Positions 1 to 14,637 of a stretch of 64,000 nt of DNA are shown here, piece after piece. The notes below the pieces were generated by a model. It was not told the DNA's origin and searched no databases. It saw nothing but the letters and a program-made list of their open reading frames with translations. Numbering within the stretch: position 1 is the first letter of the stretch; every line of letters starts with the position of its first letter. The stretch spans positions 431,807-495,806 of the forward strand of contig SJOL01007286.1 of assembly GCA_004794785.1 (NCBI GenBank). The letters run 5' to 3'. Origin of the DNA: Opisthorchis felineus. Taxonomy: Eukaryota; Platyhelminthes; Trematoda; Opisthorchiida; Opisthorchiidae. The position numbers were made by a program, and so were the translations under genes.

Positions 1-3000
1 CCAGTACTGACGTGCAGCATGAATGATGACTGCCCAGCGGCAGGCACATGGAACCTACAAAGTGTTCCATATTTTCCAAGTACTGGACACAGTTTCAAAT
101 TTCACCTTCACATTTAAGTTTGACCTTTGAAGCTTCCCGGTAATGGTTAAACCATTTTGCAACATACCTTGGAATTTTCAGGTATAGGTCTAATCTAACT
201 CGTACAATGAAATTCGGAGGGAAATTTTGGAAACCTTCTGACTTCTAACGAACTACGCTCATCCGCACCGAATTCCGCTCTGATGCGGCCTTACGGGTGC
301 ACACATTGGAAATGGGTCGTGTGTCTACAAAAATATGACTCCTCTTGGAATGCGATCACATTGGCTCGCTTGTCGATGAATTTCAATAAACCTTTTCGAG
401 TCGAACTCTTATAATAGATTTTGACGTGGTTCTTTGTTCTGACAGGCTTCAAACAGAATATTTTTTGTCTGTCCGTTGTAAACAGTTAAAAAGGACTATT
501 GCGGTCCTTATTGTGCCTGGTTTGCTGGGTCTTGGCCGATTTTACACCATACAATCACAAAAACCACAACAAGTCGCAGTTACTAGGATCTTTCTTTCGA
601 TATCATCAAGAACCAAAGGGTTTTCAATTAATCTTGGACGAAAAGTATATTACGAACAAGGGCTCACCGGACGACTGTTCCTTTTGTATGTTCTTCTTCC
701 ACCAAATGCACACGAAATACAGATCAGTGCAAAATATTTTTGTCATGGTCTAATGTGCCTCACATAGGCCCAAATTCCTGTTTAAAAAATTGTGTTCCAG
801 TGATTTCTACTGAACGTTTTATGATCATATGCTTACGCAGTAATTATGAGCTGCATAATTTTTGTTTGCTGATTTGACGCTCTTGTAAGGATTTCAAGGC
901 AAGTAGTCTATGTGATCGTTTGAGAGAATGTCATATCCAGAACAATAATGCGTTGTGTGATCGCCGTCAAAAGCTTTTCAGATTCCGCTTATTTTCCCCT
1001 AAGTTCTGCTTTACACATGATTTCACTAGGTAGTGCTTCAGAATTAGGAATTTTATTGCCCCCGGAATAAGTGTCCCATTATTCCTCGTATCTATTGTAG
1101 ATTGTTGCCATAACAACAAACGGTTGACATGTACGTTCCATGCTCTTTACCTTGAAAATCACTTGGTACTTTGATTTTCTGTAAGTTATTTGTTAACAGC
1201 AAAACACTAACCTTCGTAAGAACTGTTGGCCATAGGTGTCGCGACTTCCGTACGAAGAATAAATGGGAGGGGGAAACACGTTCCTTCCTCTGTAGTGTTA
1301 TTTTCGGCCGAGACAAATGTGACTGAAAGCTTACCTTCAGGACCGAATTCCAGCCACGTCGGGCACAACGAAGGCATTACCTGAAAGCTTCACTCAGTCT
1401 ATCCTGTGGCAAATTGTATTGTGAAATTCTTGTTAGGACGTCACTCGCCAGGATATCTGGCCCATGTATTATGTAAGCAACTCGTGTGTTTTTACAGTGG
1501 GAAAAATGGGACAGTTCTGCAAAGTCTTTCTGGACACTAGCCGAAAGGTAATTATGCTATTCATATTGCGGTTACAATTTAACCATAAAGCTAATGCTCG
1601 TCATACCCGGACATACCAAAGAAGTTTGTTGTTGAGTTCATCTAAATGTGAAAAGTTGAACGATGAGATACGTGATTCTAAAGCCTCGGCGATGAATTTG
1701 ATGAGAGTCAAATGCTTTGAGGGCCGTAGTCTAAAAAGTAGACCGCGTAAAGATCGCTAGCAACAGCGCCTAGCAGCAGTGGCAGTCTTCAACAGAAGTA
1801 TTTTTAACCTGTCTGTGGTATTACTTTTTCTTCTCTTGTGGTTGTTCTCAAATCTGATCCTTGGGGTGTGTCCATCTTTTTCTAGACTTCAGGAGACCGT
1901 TCATTAAACTGTTGGTTTCAAGAGTTTCAGTTACCCGTCGAAAATAACCGTGGTTGATCCTAGATGATCAGGACGTGACAGACGTCAGTACCAAAGCCGA
2001 TCCAAGTTGGACGTGACGGACTTCATAGTATTTCCTGGATCTGTTTAGTGCTGATACTCTTAAGCCCAAATGAACTAGCTACAGTATAATTCTGGGCACT
2101 GCACGGGAAAAAAAACGAAGTCATTGACAGTGCATCAAAAATTAAAACATTTTAAAAAGTTAAGGCAACTTGAGGAAAACAGTCTTATTGATAATGGTGG
2201 ATGAAAAGAGCCTTCAGGTCTCATGCGCAGCTTAAAGCAGAAATGTATTTAAGTATCATTTCATAGAAAACTTAGCAGCAGCAGGTGGAGAATTTCGGAA
2301 CAAAAAATCAAACTAGAGACATTTTGCCTTATAAGAAAACGTAACGGTTTTGTGGTTGTTCAACAAACACGTCTTTTCTGATCATGTTAGCCTAGAACCT
2401 AATGGGAAAGCATCATCATCGAATTGTTGATTAATTTTCTGTTTCCTAATGGTTTCTCTCATGAAAACATACTGGTCATTATGATTGAGGGGATTCTCTG
2501 GGCGATCCACACTGAACAAAATACTGCGTTCCCCGTGACATGAAGTTTCAGCCGTTGACCCAAACAAATCTTGACTGATTTTCCTCTCCAAAATGTTTCA
2601 TCCTAATCTCTGTGTAGTTCGAACCATATAATGGATTTTTCAAATAAAATAACATTGAAGTAGATTGTCAAGAAGGGTTAGTTTGGATTTCCACTGACTC
2701 GGAAAAGTGACTCATCACGAACAACCTGTACCCGATGTGCCAGTTATCCTCCCCATTGATGTGCTTTGTCACGCATTGATAGTTCAGGAAAGTGGATGAC
2801 GTGGCCAGTAGTAGGGATGTTTGTTTCCAACAATGGTTTGATGAAATCAATCCATCGTGTGGTAGGAAGAATGTATTTTTGGCCTGTAATTCGGGATGGA
2901 CAGATGTGAGCGCCAAAAACAACGCGAAATCTAGTGAACGGTTTTGGTTTTCTCTACCTAGGCAGACAAACCTCTGTGTTCTGTGCCACTGTGTGGTCAA

Positions 3001-3103
3001 TCAAAATGTTGTGAACAGAAATGTCTGTTGGGATCCAGAAGAAATAAGCCTTTGGTCTTGTTGCCTCATCCGCAATGGAGGAGAAACTTGGTAGTGCGGG
3101 CTA

Positions 3104-3127
3104 CGTTGGCAGCCGTTGGCAGCCGTT
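3104..3127. repeat. 2.4 copies of CGTTGGCAGC
   Basis: Two exact 10-base units and a partial third. Confidence 0.9.
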
Positions 3128-6100
3128 AGTTTTTTTCCTGAACTGCACAGTCCGGCTGCGAAATTTTTGCAGCCTTTTAACTAGAGCTTGACTGGTGATG
3201 CAACTTCTGCAACTCAAGTACCAAGCCGGCCTATGTCACCTGTGAAATCGCAGTTGTGTGGCCAAAAATTTGACGTACAACGGTAGCTTTAATATCATTT
3301 CAACCAAACCATAAAGGTTACAAATGCGGAATTTACCCAAGTTCCATATTAGCACCATCTCATCTCTCGAATTACTAGTTCTAAGTACATATAATCCATC
3401 CGACCCGCGTGGTACAAGGGCACGGACTTGGGCGGAGGGTGATAGCCATAGGCAGAGCCGATGGCACAACTCATAGAAAGTAATTTTTTACAAAGCTATC
3501 AGATATTGAAATAGGAGGGTCAAATTACAGCTAGTACGGTGTAACTGAGGTGAACTATATTGACTCCGTTGATATGTTATCAGCCATTTATTAATACAGC
3601 CACATTTTGTCCGTGAAACCTACCACACCACGTTTGATCCGCCTTTAGTCCTTTTGGTAAATGACTTTTTTAGTTGTATGAACCGGTTGCAAGAAAATTA
3701 AATGTGGTTTTCTGGTGAATGCTTTCACGATATGTGGAATGTTAGCCACACAAGAAAGAACAAACCCCTTATGAAAGAGCGTCCATAATAGCTCGTTGGT
3801 GTTGCAAGTTATTGTAGCCTCGATGGGGATGGTAAGCCGAGTTCGAGCGAAAGTTGCCGGAAAACTAGCCCAAATGCAAATTTTGGTGCTTATTTTCAGG
3901 CCATTATGACAAGGTACATAAGAGCATCTTTTCAGTAATCACAAGATTTCCCTCCAAAACAGGGGGAATTGTCTTCTGGGCAGTCTGTTAATTAAGGGTG
4001 GAACCGCGCTGGACAACGCCTGTAGAGCAAAATTTGTCTCCATGGCTGGGATGTCTGTTCTCCTGGGGTGGGCGGACGTACAATTTTTATGAGACGCAAG
4101 TAGCAAATAAAGTTTAATTCTGTCTGTTAATACAGGTCAGGTTAAATAGCTGTCTAATCGAAAGCGTGCTCGTCCTTAAGGGCGAAATTCGTTAAAGGGA
4201 ATCCGTTCAGTTTATTTAAGGGGCTAGTAAAAAATGTCAGCTCTTGCGTTGTATGTCTGCTGAAGGGTCGCCTCTTTAGAAAAGGACAATTGCTTGAAAC
4301 TGTAATCTTCTTCATCCAGTATATTGACACATTTACATCCACGTAAACTTTGTCCAACATTTGCTCTGCATTTGTCCACTTCATCTATTTAATGTCAGCC
4401 GTCCTAAACAGACGGAAGTTTTGACAAATGTTTACAGGTTTCTGTTCTTTGCTCATCTTTTTCATATCCGCGTGTCCCGCTCCCTTCTCATAGCTGTATG
4501 CATGGCAGTAGACTGCTGTTGGCATTATCGGTGAACTCAAGCCTCCAGTAAGGCCTGATTGCAAGGGCATTTTGATAAAACCAGTCACATTCAAAAAGAC
4601 TGTGATTACACTGCACAGTCAAGTTCCGTAGCAATGAAATCAATGGAGCATAGATTTTTGAACACTTTGTTATATCTGCCCCTGTGTGTGGCAAAACAAA
4701 ATGACTTCCTCTTACTTGAAAATGAAGTAAAATTTAAACCGGCGGCTAATGTATTTTAATATCATAGCCTATGAACAGGTAAGTACTGGGACGCTCACAG
4801 ACAACCCCATTTACTTCCGACTTGAAAACTGTGGCCATCATTAGTAACTGTTAGCTTTCGTCTTATCACATGAATTCCGCATAGATATTGACGATGTTCC
4901 ATATCGGCGAACCACTTTCTGACTGGCAATAAGTTAGTGCTAGGAGTTCCAACCCTGAAAAGTTCAAAAAATATGACAGGCAACAATTACAACTGTATGC
5001 AGTTTACAACATATCCTACGAAAGTGCGATCAACGTTACTGTCGTCTTCTAAACGGTACCAACAGAAGTTTTCTCTGAGAACGCCAGTGAAACCTGAATT
5101 TTCACAGTATTTAACTAAACCACAAACATTTCACCAAAAGATTTAACTCGGTTGCTCTGTCACTGAGATGTGAATGAAGGTCACTTGAAGGCCCGAAATA
5201 AACTTGAACTCTGAACCTGAACTTCCTCTGAACTTGTCACGCCAGTAGCTCTGTACTTTTATATTGAGGTTAGCATTCCGAGAAAAAGTAGATCCCGGTT
5301 AATCCGGCTAACTCCGATTACTGTGAGCTTACACTATTCGCCCAATATTGCGTGTACCAACCGTTGATGCTGTATACTCAAAAACAACTGGGCTTTACTT
5401 CGGAAATTCACACGCATGGATCTTCCACTAAGAATCACCTATCTTTCAAGGTCTCAGGTATTTGGCAACGCAAAAGAACGTGCTTCTCTAACCAGGTGCA
5501 ATGCGTTAGAATAGTGCATGCTTGTCACCCACGTCTGCCTTGTCAGTAATTACGATTCTCCAATTTGAAAACAAAAGCGTTTTTCACACTGTTCACATGG
5601 GATCTTACAAAAGTACCATAAGCGGGGAAGTGAATTTCGGTGGCACGACGATAAATTGCACAGTAATCTGGTTTAGAGCACGTGGTGAACTATTTTGACG
5701 TTCGCATATGGCGTCGCTTTGAATTCGCAGGTTATCCGCTGTGACGGTGAAAGGTTTGATAAGACATGTGATCAGATATTGAATAACCGTAAGAACAAGA
5801 TACTCACTTTCGTCAGTGTACTAGCAAATGAACAGTCCATTTATATTCTTAGTGAGTGGTTAAGGCGTGGATGTCAATTGCATTCCCGTGGGTTAGGTTC
5901 GTTCGTTCCTTCTTCAACTGTACTTGATGGTTTTTTGGTTCTCCACTCATTCAGACCTATTCTTTTGCTTAACTGAGCGATGGTATCTTGTCTCGGTAGC
6001 AGACAGTAATATAAAAGCTGTAGGTATTATGATCTTGGTCTTGGCGTTAAGGTTCTTATGCCCCCCTTATTACTTTGATGAAGGCATGACAACAGGTAGA

Positions 6101-6444
6101 TAACCGAACATTAGTGCCACAGTAGAATTCCATTAGTTTGTGAAGTAATTCGGTGACAACTCGTCATTTGTATCAAATACCACCTCCAGATACATATCCA
6201 GCACCGTCTTTTAGGGAGCCAAACTGTTTTTCAAGCCTTAAGTGTATGAAAGCTTCAGGGGTGCTGGGGTGTCTACATACCTACGAGTGGTGTTGAAGCA
6301 CACAAGTTTAGCTGATGTGTCAAGTGCATATCAGCTGTGCTAGCTAATGCTCCATGATGTTTGTGGGTTTACGATAAACTTGATGTGATATACAATACGA
6401 GTGGACAGATACCGACTGCATGAACTGATAAGTAATTATCGTCA

Positions 6445-6470
6445 GCATCACCATCATCATCACCATCATT
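6445..6470. repeat. CAT/CAC microsatellite
   Basis: A short run of CAT and CAC triplets with no associated ORF of note. Confidence 0.85.
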
Positions 6471-8920
6471 CCCGTGGATGGCTGTAGACAGAAAATATTT
6501 GTAAACACAAATTGTTTCAATCTCTATCTTTCATATCTGTTTTGTTCAGTTACATGAAAATCACAAGTTGAAATCCCGAATTTAACTGGTACGAGTACGT
6601 TGTGCCCAGTATATTTGTCAAAGTCCAGTTACAAGTCCAGGTACCTGAGTAATGCTAACATGCACTAGCGCAACGTTTGGGGTGTTCTAATATGTTTTTC
6701 TTCACAATGGTAAGCTGTAATAAATTTGGTACGCTGTCCCGCGTCTGGGCAGATGCACACATTCCGACTCACAAATCGAGAATTTTCGTGACTTTTGTGA
6801 GACCAGTTTTTCTGGTGGACTTGAACAAACAGTCGTTTGCCAACTAGTCCGAAAAGATCTCTGTTCGACCAGTAATTCACGAATGCTCCACAATCCAGCT
6901 GAATCCCCCTGGTAATTTGCGTCTGGCGCAGTACCGATAACTCAATTGATTAGTTACACACAAGTTTCACGCACAGTTTTATTCAACGTGCCGCAACCAG
7001 TCGAAATCCACTGTTGCTTGTTTTCAGTATAATGCATGCTAGCGGACAGTCCTAGTGAACTGTGACGACTGGGCGCCATTTTGCAGTACTATATGGAGCA
7101 AAACCAGGATAGCCAGAATACTATATATGGTATTTGTTGGCGAAAAAATGTTTGACAACATCCAAACCATTTTTTCCCGTTTCTATTTATGCCAATGTCT
7201 TTTCTCCTTCAAATCTCATAGTCCTACTTTTTGTATTCCTTCCAAATGATTCTGTATTCTATTAAACCCTGAGAGCCTTATCGCTTACGGAATGGAATTT
7301 TGTGCGCACTCTCAAAAAGAACCTGAAACTACACAAGCCAAGATTGTTTGGGTGCGGAAAACACCTGTGCAGCTTTCAGCTTTATTGTTTCAGACCATGG
7401 AATTAGTTTACCTGGGTATTCGACTACCCGGTTTTAGTCAGATGGTGATCCCAAAAGTACAAGTCCTCGAGGATAGTCGGGTAATCACTGTTTTATTCTA
7501 AGATGTGAGTTAGGAGGACAGCATGTCTTATATTCCGGGAAGCCACCCGTTGCATGCTTTGTTCTGAATGGAATATACGGGGTAGATAAACTGGCACCGG
7601 TTGCGTGTCACTTCGGTTAACAAATTTCCACTGTCCACCATAGCTACACGCTGCCACTAACATAATTTAGACGCAAGAAAAACGTATTGATCCGAAGTAG
7701 GAGATTTTCGGAAATTGGCCGCTCGAGCAATCCTTGGATGGCCATAGCATCTTGCGGGAGCTACAAAAGCACCATGTTATAATGTTCTTTATTTTATTGT
7801 TTCTGAGCTAATATTGTCCGTGAGGGTTAAGGGTATTAACGAAATGTCATCCGGATTTCCGGTAGCCCGAATTTCTTGGTTGGCATGTGGACAGTTTTAC
7901 TAGTTTTTTACCAACAGTATCCTGTGTGTCCAGTATTTGTTCTTTTGCGCGAAATCTATAAAAATAGTATCCCCATTCTTTTTTCGGTCAGTATCTGCTG
8001 GTCAGATACGGACAAGCTAAAAGTAGTTTGACGGCAGTGAATTCATGCAGTTTTGATGAGTATTTCATCCTGCAGATGCAAGTGATCTATGTTCAGAAGC
8101 ACAGAATCACACTGCAAATATTCGATTTTCGTTAAGGATCATCAATAGCCCGCAAACTATTGATCTTACTCCCAAATTTCCGGTTCCGAGTCACCGGTTT
8201 GCAGCACCATTAGATGGTAATTAGAGTATAGAACCACTCAGCCATCCTTCACGCAAGTCACATTAAGTGATCACTTTCTGACCGTCCAGTGAAAAAGAGC
8301 ACTTGCTTAATTATGTATGATAAATGACGACTGGGACAAAACGATCCAATAACCAACTAGCCATAGGTTCATTGGTGTAGGTTTTGCAAGCATACTTGCC
8401 CTTGTCAACTGGAAAGCGCCTGAAATCAACCGCAAAACTCTCATTCCAGAAAGTCCTGGAAAAAATCGGTGGATTTGTAGCCCACGGGCAAATTTACTGA
8501 TTATTTTTCAAGCTGATTTGAAATAGTTGCCCCAGGTTCCTGGTTGAGAATGTTACGAGAATAATAGCAGATATTTCAGGCAGAATGAATTAAGGTGGGA
8601 TCTCCCCCGAGCAGATTTCGGCTACTTCAGGGTGGCATGACTTTGGCGGTGTCGCCTGACATCGAGCACCAGCTTTTGACGGGATAAAGTGACAAGCTAG
8701 ACCCTTTCCGATTTTTCGACAACTCGTTTTACTCTGTCGTAATTAAATTAGGTTTTATTTCCAAGTTACTTGTTTTAAGTAGGTGGAAAGCGTAGACTCT
8801 GGGGACGTTATGGGATGGAAATGGGTGGACACCTTCCCGAGCAAACTGGAACGGATTGCGCCCTACGATATCCCAAAAATAACATTTTATACGGGGTAAT
8901 TAAAAGGTGTGTTTTTACAG

Positions 8921-9129
8921 GTATCATCAAGAAGGCCGAATTCATGCTACCTCAGTTTAACACCAGGACCGTAGTACGACAACTGCTGTCAGTTATGACG
9001 ATGAAGCAGTTCAGCAGTGAACTTGTGACTTCACAGCAGAAGTATAAACCGTTATATTCCCGTCGATGGGAGTTACGTTTTCTCGTGGAATACATTGCGA
9101 AACGCTCACTTATCTTGGATTGTTTTTAG
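8921..9129 (+). CDS. Possible terminal exon, unrecognised
   Basis: A strong acceptor (GGTGTGTTTTTACAG ending at 8920) opens directly onto 69 codons that run to a TAG. The peptide is hydrophilic and protein-like, with a Lys/Arg-rich end (IAKRSLILDCF at the C terminus). I recognise no domain. A minus-strand tRNA-like repeat begins a few bases after the stop. There is no polyadenylation signal that I can tie to it. Confidence 0.2.
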
Positions 9130-9137
9130 CACCGGCC

Positions 9138-9182
9138 CTAGAAATCGAACACTGAAGTGTGCTCTGCGGCTCAGTAGCTATT
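9138..9182 (-). mobile_element. Weak tRNA-like repeat fragment
   Basis: Minus strand: TAGCTACTGAGCCGCAGAGC resembles a tRNA A box, and AGTGTTCGATTTCT (about 9140-9152) a B box. The boxes are too close for a normal tRNA, so a deletion or chance is possible. Confidence 0.3.
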
Positions 9183-12054
9183 TTATTCGCTTTAAGCAGC
9201 AATTTTAGGCAAGGATCGCAGGTATTTGAAACGATCAATTTATAGACTGCGAAAAGCTCAGAGACAAATCTGTCACTGCCGCAGCTGGAGCTAGAGGAGA
9301 GGTCATCTAGTCGCTGATGTAAGCCTCAAGAAACTTGGTTGAACTGGTTTAATCTTTCCTGCTGAATAAAGAGTGAGACGTATCATATGGCCTTAAGCAT
9401 ATGAAACAATGATCAGTAAGCGTCGCTCGGCAGAATACATCGTGAATGGAATAAGGTAACTGGTCGATTTCGTGTTGTTTGTTTTAAGTATTACGGGAGG
9501 TTCTAAATAATCATATACATATCACATTCCCGAAAACGTAAGACCCTCACAAAGTCAGAACAACCAGAAAGTACTGGGTCACGTGATATGAATATGCACC
9601 ATCGGAGGATAAGTAGCCCATTATCCTGTCTGTGTGCAGTACATTCACGGTACTAGTGTGACTCGAATGTGGTGCCTAATTCCCATAAAGAAGGTTAAAT
9701 ACTCGAATCACCAGCAGGATTTGCGCGATATCCGTGACTGCTAAAAATGATTCCCTAGCTTTTTCCGCTTTACACACTGTATGAATTTACTTGCTTGTAA
9801 CAACACAGTGGAAGCGAAAAAATAGCTGGTGGTGCGGCAAATTGTAGGTGCTTTCAGTAAACCTAGAGCAAATTCAAAGGATTTTGTACTCCGACCGATT
9901 CAGAAAAGCTGTTTGTCAAAATCAACTCACGGCACAGGGAGGTCTACAATCAAAGGTTAACAGAGGTCCGGACGTTTGTGCGGCACATTTGGTTGGGGAA
10001 CACTACAAACGAGGGGTTTTTTCAAATGTTTTTTTTGCTCTAAATTCGTCTTATATGGTTTGTAGGTACACCCAGGGAATAGACTTACGTGGTAAGCCAC
10101 GAAAGGAACAAGACAGGTAGCTGACTATCCAGTAGTTTACATCAACCTTACGAGTGGTCTTATGTCAAGCAACTTTCCGGAACATCCGATTCTATTCGTT
10201 TGAGAAACATTACGGTTTGCATGGGTCTGATGGTCGTTCCGGATGATAGATCAGTTTCATTCGAATTATCTCCCCTTCAACAAACAACATGTTCTAGATG
10301 CCTACGAATAGCGTATTCACTTAGCTAATTCACCTCGTGTGCCATCTTACAACAACATTTCCAGGGCAAATGTTATGATGTGAAAAGGAAAGTTTCATTT
10401 ATTCGATGTAGTCGCGTAAGTGTGGTGAAAACCCAATGAGCGAGATAAGCATATAATTGCGCTTAATCTATCTACTGACTTCTTGTCGAGATTCTTCATC
10501 ATGAAGTATGTAGAATATTTTCATGTTTTCTACTTTAAGGTGCAACAAGCCAACGGAATTGTCACTAAGTTTCTCTCTTAGTAGTCAGTTTTGTGGGGAA
10601 TTTTTCATCATCCGACTACCAGAACAATATATTTGAAAAATTTTCACGGCTAACTGTAGAATCGCCTGAGAATCGCTCCTCTTGGTCACGTCCTGTTTTC
10701 AGCGCTATTTATTTCGTCATAGTCTATGTTGACAACTCAGACTCCAGCCTGTCAAATGCCATAATTCACAAATAGACCCAATAAGTTTAATTAGCCCTCT
10801 CTTGCGCTCGTATCAGTTACTCTCACTATATTCCGAAGAGAAGCTGATTGCTGGAGAACTCATTCCGGCGAAGGGAACGCAATTTCCCAGAGCGACCTTT
10901 TGTGTGCACACGTATCCGGATGTTTTTCACATTTCAGGCAGATCAGACTACGCAGACTAATTTATGCATAAATGCCAATTTTCTACAGCGAATCGCTCAA
11001 ATTTTGTCCCACAGTACAGCCAAGATGAATGAATGAGAATCACTAGGTTAAGCATATGGAAAATTCGAAAATCAACTGCACGTTTGATTGTTGGGAGAAC
11101 TAAATTAGACGCAGAGTAGAACTGAGCCGCAGCATTAACGCGAATAACTGTTCTGAACGAATAAGCATCCACAATCTCTATGATAGTAAAACGAAGCGAC
11201 TAGTTCGAGGATAATTTCAGATAGCTTACGAATACGCCACATTACCCACGAATTTAGTAGGGTTTGGCACAATCTTGTTTACTCTCCCTGTTGATACTAT
11301 TTCACTAGGTTTCTGACAAAGTCCGCAAAGAGGTATCTGTTTGGAATCGATAAATTGGTTGAACTACGTGCACACTTCCTGAAAAAATCCAAACAATTTG
11401 TTCAGTTCCAAGATATCTCAACAGGGACAACACAGCTGCACTGTAGTTCTCAGCTTATCCGCTTTGGGGGATTAAATGTTAACTTGAAAGCGAAACGTTT
11501 TTAGGCTATTTACCAAAGCTGAATACCGTCTTGATGGGTAACTGTCACACTAGTCGTATGCGTATTCCTCTAAGAAACCGTAATCTTTGAACATTATCAA
11601 TAACAAATAGTGTGCTTTGAATCTCGACTATTGGAAACAATTGAAATTCTGTTCAACATAAGTACACGTTACTTACACTACAGTTCAGGCGCTGGCGGCC
11701 TGGAGTTGGTATATAAATCCTATACAGAAAATCACAGGCTCTAGTCCAAGTAGGAGTTTTAGGATAAATCAGTTGTATAGGTATCGGATGACTTTAACTT
11801 GAAGGATTAAAAGAATGGATTCAAAAAACCAAAGTTTAACTTCCTGAAGTTCTACGCACGCCTCTTTTGAAACCCTACCCTCTACAAAAATAGAAGCATT
11901 CACTCGGGACAAGAGAAAACCGGAAAAATCCTAATTGACTCTCCATCCGAAAAGTCGTTCACCACCAGATCAGGCGGGGATAAGCCGGTGATTGAATGTC
12001 GTGGGCGCCCTGCTATTTATTACACTTCTGACCAGCCACTTGTGGCCGGAATAC

Positions 12055-12105
12055 TTGTGTTCACCCACTGAGTGGAAGATCGCGGATTTGAATCTCGCTG
12101 CATAT
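12055..12105 (+). mobile_element. tRNA-like SINE fragment
   Basis: CCACTGAGTGG hairpin, then GAAGATCGCGGATTTGAATCTCGC (B-box-like 12084-12096). The GAAGATCGCGG stretch is shared with copy A at 37.1 kb (minus strand), so both probably belong to one tRNA-derived family. The 5' part is not clear. Confidence 0.4.
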
Positions 12106-14637
12106 TCGTGATATTAGCACTGACCATGATCCTCAAGGAAGGTGGACCGGACATACTTTGTTCTATAGGCTTTTTACATGGATTGACTTCATTTGCAATC
12201 AGAGGAGTTCAACAACAATTTGCGTTCATGATGTGCAACAGGGACTACGTTCAAACTATTGGTCCTGTATTTTGTTGTCATGCCAAAGCCAGCACAACGA
12301 TAACACAACGCCAACTTTTGTTTGAAGCCCCGAAATAATCTGCCATAATCGTGCAGACAGAATCGTCAATTAGTATCCAAGCTGTGCATAAGATTATTCG
12401 TCCCCTGGTTGCGCTAGCCTTATGGGCTAGTCGTAACACTGCCACGTAGTGACCGATTCGTTCTGCAATGGTTTACTCGACAGTGTCAGCCAATCAGATC
12501 ACTTTTTCAACGTTTACAAAAAGGACAACAGATTGTACCCTAGACCACCCTCCCAGCATGGTATCAGTTTGTGTGCTATAAGTTCAACTCAATACCAGCA
12601 ATGGATTGTAGTTTTGTGGGAATGAGTGCAGTGTTGTGCATGAGACACTGGCAACCATGTTGCATATTTCAAACTGTTTTTTGCTGTTTATTCACAACTT
12701 TGTGAGCTGGACATGGATCGCTTGCGGAGACTAGAAGCGTGTGCTAATTAGTCTAGGCACTAACACTTTTTATATAACTTGAAAACAAAAAATGAGTAAA
12801 ATATCTGTGTCAGTGTATTTGTATAGTAAAATCCTTTGTGCAACTCTATACATAGTCATTTGTTAACTTGCATGTATAGACATATAGCACACGAAGTGTC
12901 GAAAGCATCGAAAGCAGTTTACAGTGTTGGTGTCATTCTAAGTCACCTCAAAGCCCTTTGATTCACGTGACAGTCGAGAAGTTCTCACGCACGAATGTGG
13001 CAAAGCCTTCATACATCTGGCACATCCGAGGATAGCGGTTGCCTTAGCTCATGCTACCAAATGGCTGTTTCTATTCATCTTGCCCATTCAGGGGGTCATC
13101 ACTTCTTCCACTCTTGTTACCTGTTAAGCTCAAAGTTATTATTGTAATTGTCAGGCTTCTTAGAATAAAAATACCTGCAAGGAAGAACATTTTGTTCAGT
13201 TCTGTTTATCTGAGTACGACGAAAGGCAAAGTTCTGCTAAAATTGTCAAAACAGCTTGGACTTCATTTGTGGGATGGGGGACAATTCAGGACATGAGGGA
13301 TGATGCTGGAAACGTCTTCAATAAACCAGGTAGGAGGTTTTTCGTGGGTGCAATTGAACTGTCTTGCAGGCTTAAACTACTCCCTCATATGATCAAATCT
13401 GGGAAACTCAGCAGCGTGTATGACGGCGCGTGCCCTACGTCCACTTTTGATTGTTCAGATTTCGCTCGCATTGCTTAGCGAAATTTTCAAAGCGTCATTT
13501 TATGTGCTTTTTCTGCTTAAGATTAAGAAATTAATCAACATAAATCGTTGTGTGTTCGTCGAATTTTGACTAAAAGGAGCGAACGGTCGTCGCATTTGAG
13601 AGTAATAAACTAACCTTTAAGAATCCTTGTAAATCCACTAATGACATCAAAACCCTGCAAGCTTGTTCGCCAAGTCAATTTATTATCAAACTAGCTTCTG
13701 ATAGGGACAGGAGAATGCTGTTATTGACATCTAAATACTATTGTTTGACTATGCGAACTGAGGAAGCTAAAGGAGCAACTGAACCATCAAGTCTGCAAAC
13801 GAAGTGAGGAGTAGATGAATTCACTACGCTGTACACCGAGTTGGGCTCATCTGGATTACAGATTTGTATTTATTATTATTACTAAGGCTGTTTTCTGATA
13901 AGCTTCAAAATAAGATCATGACTAGATGGCAGTTATTCAAACTCATCTGTGTGTCATTTCTTCCACGTCGGAGTGAGACGCCTGCAAATTGGGCTGCAAA
14001 TACGTGACCATGCCCTCGATTCATATGCTAGGTTTACTGTGTGAAGTAGGCAAGTAGTTCCTTTTTTAACTAATCCTCTTTACTCGAAGACATTGAGTGG
14101 TCCCAATGTATCGAAAAGGTAAGGGCTGATATCAAGATTGAAGCAGTTCTGTTTTTTCAGCTCAGACGTTTGTATTGAAGACATACAGTAGTTCGAGGAG
14201 AAACAAGAGCTGCAGACTCAAGACCATTAGTATGTATATTTTGGCGAAAAGACAGGAAAAGAATTGTTATATTGGTTGAAATTAGCATAAGACGCCTCTT
14301 TACCTGACTGTTAAGTAGGCACCACTGATTCACTTACTGATTTTTGATGATAGTCACTTGTACGCAGGGCAATTAGAAATGTACGGAATGTACCTGTGTG
14401 CAGTTCCGGCCTTTCATGAAATCTCTAGACAGACATATATACTGACCATTCTCATACTCGTAATTAGTGCACTTTGCTAAACATTATTAACTGAGTAAAT
14501 CTCACTTGCAGTTTTAAATTGTCAATTTTCCTCTCCGGAGTGTGCTGAATTTTGAACGGTTTCTCATTTTGAGATGGTAGTCACTACATCGTGAACTAGT
14601 CGAGCTGCTAGACTTATTAAAACGTCAATTTCTTCAG

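Larger units (their letters stand above)
1..8900. other. No gene recognised
   Basis: Only short ORFs (up to 113 codons) with no domain signature and frequent overlap on opposite strands. Apart from the small repeats at 3.1 and 6.4 kb I see no structure. Consistent with intergenic or intronic DNA. Confidence 0.6.

Noticed and set aside
9848..10120. ORF with a C-x3-L...GPDVC pattern resembling the weak WSC-like segments
   Set aside because: The similarity is a handful of residues and other cysteine positions do not fit; many ORFs were inspected, so chance matches are expected.
12072..12338. 88-codon ORF starting at the tRNA-like repeat
   Set aside because: Its start lies inside the repeat and the rest has no protein features.
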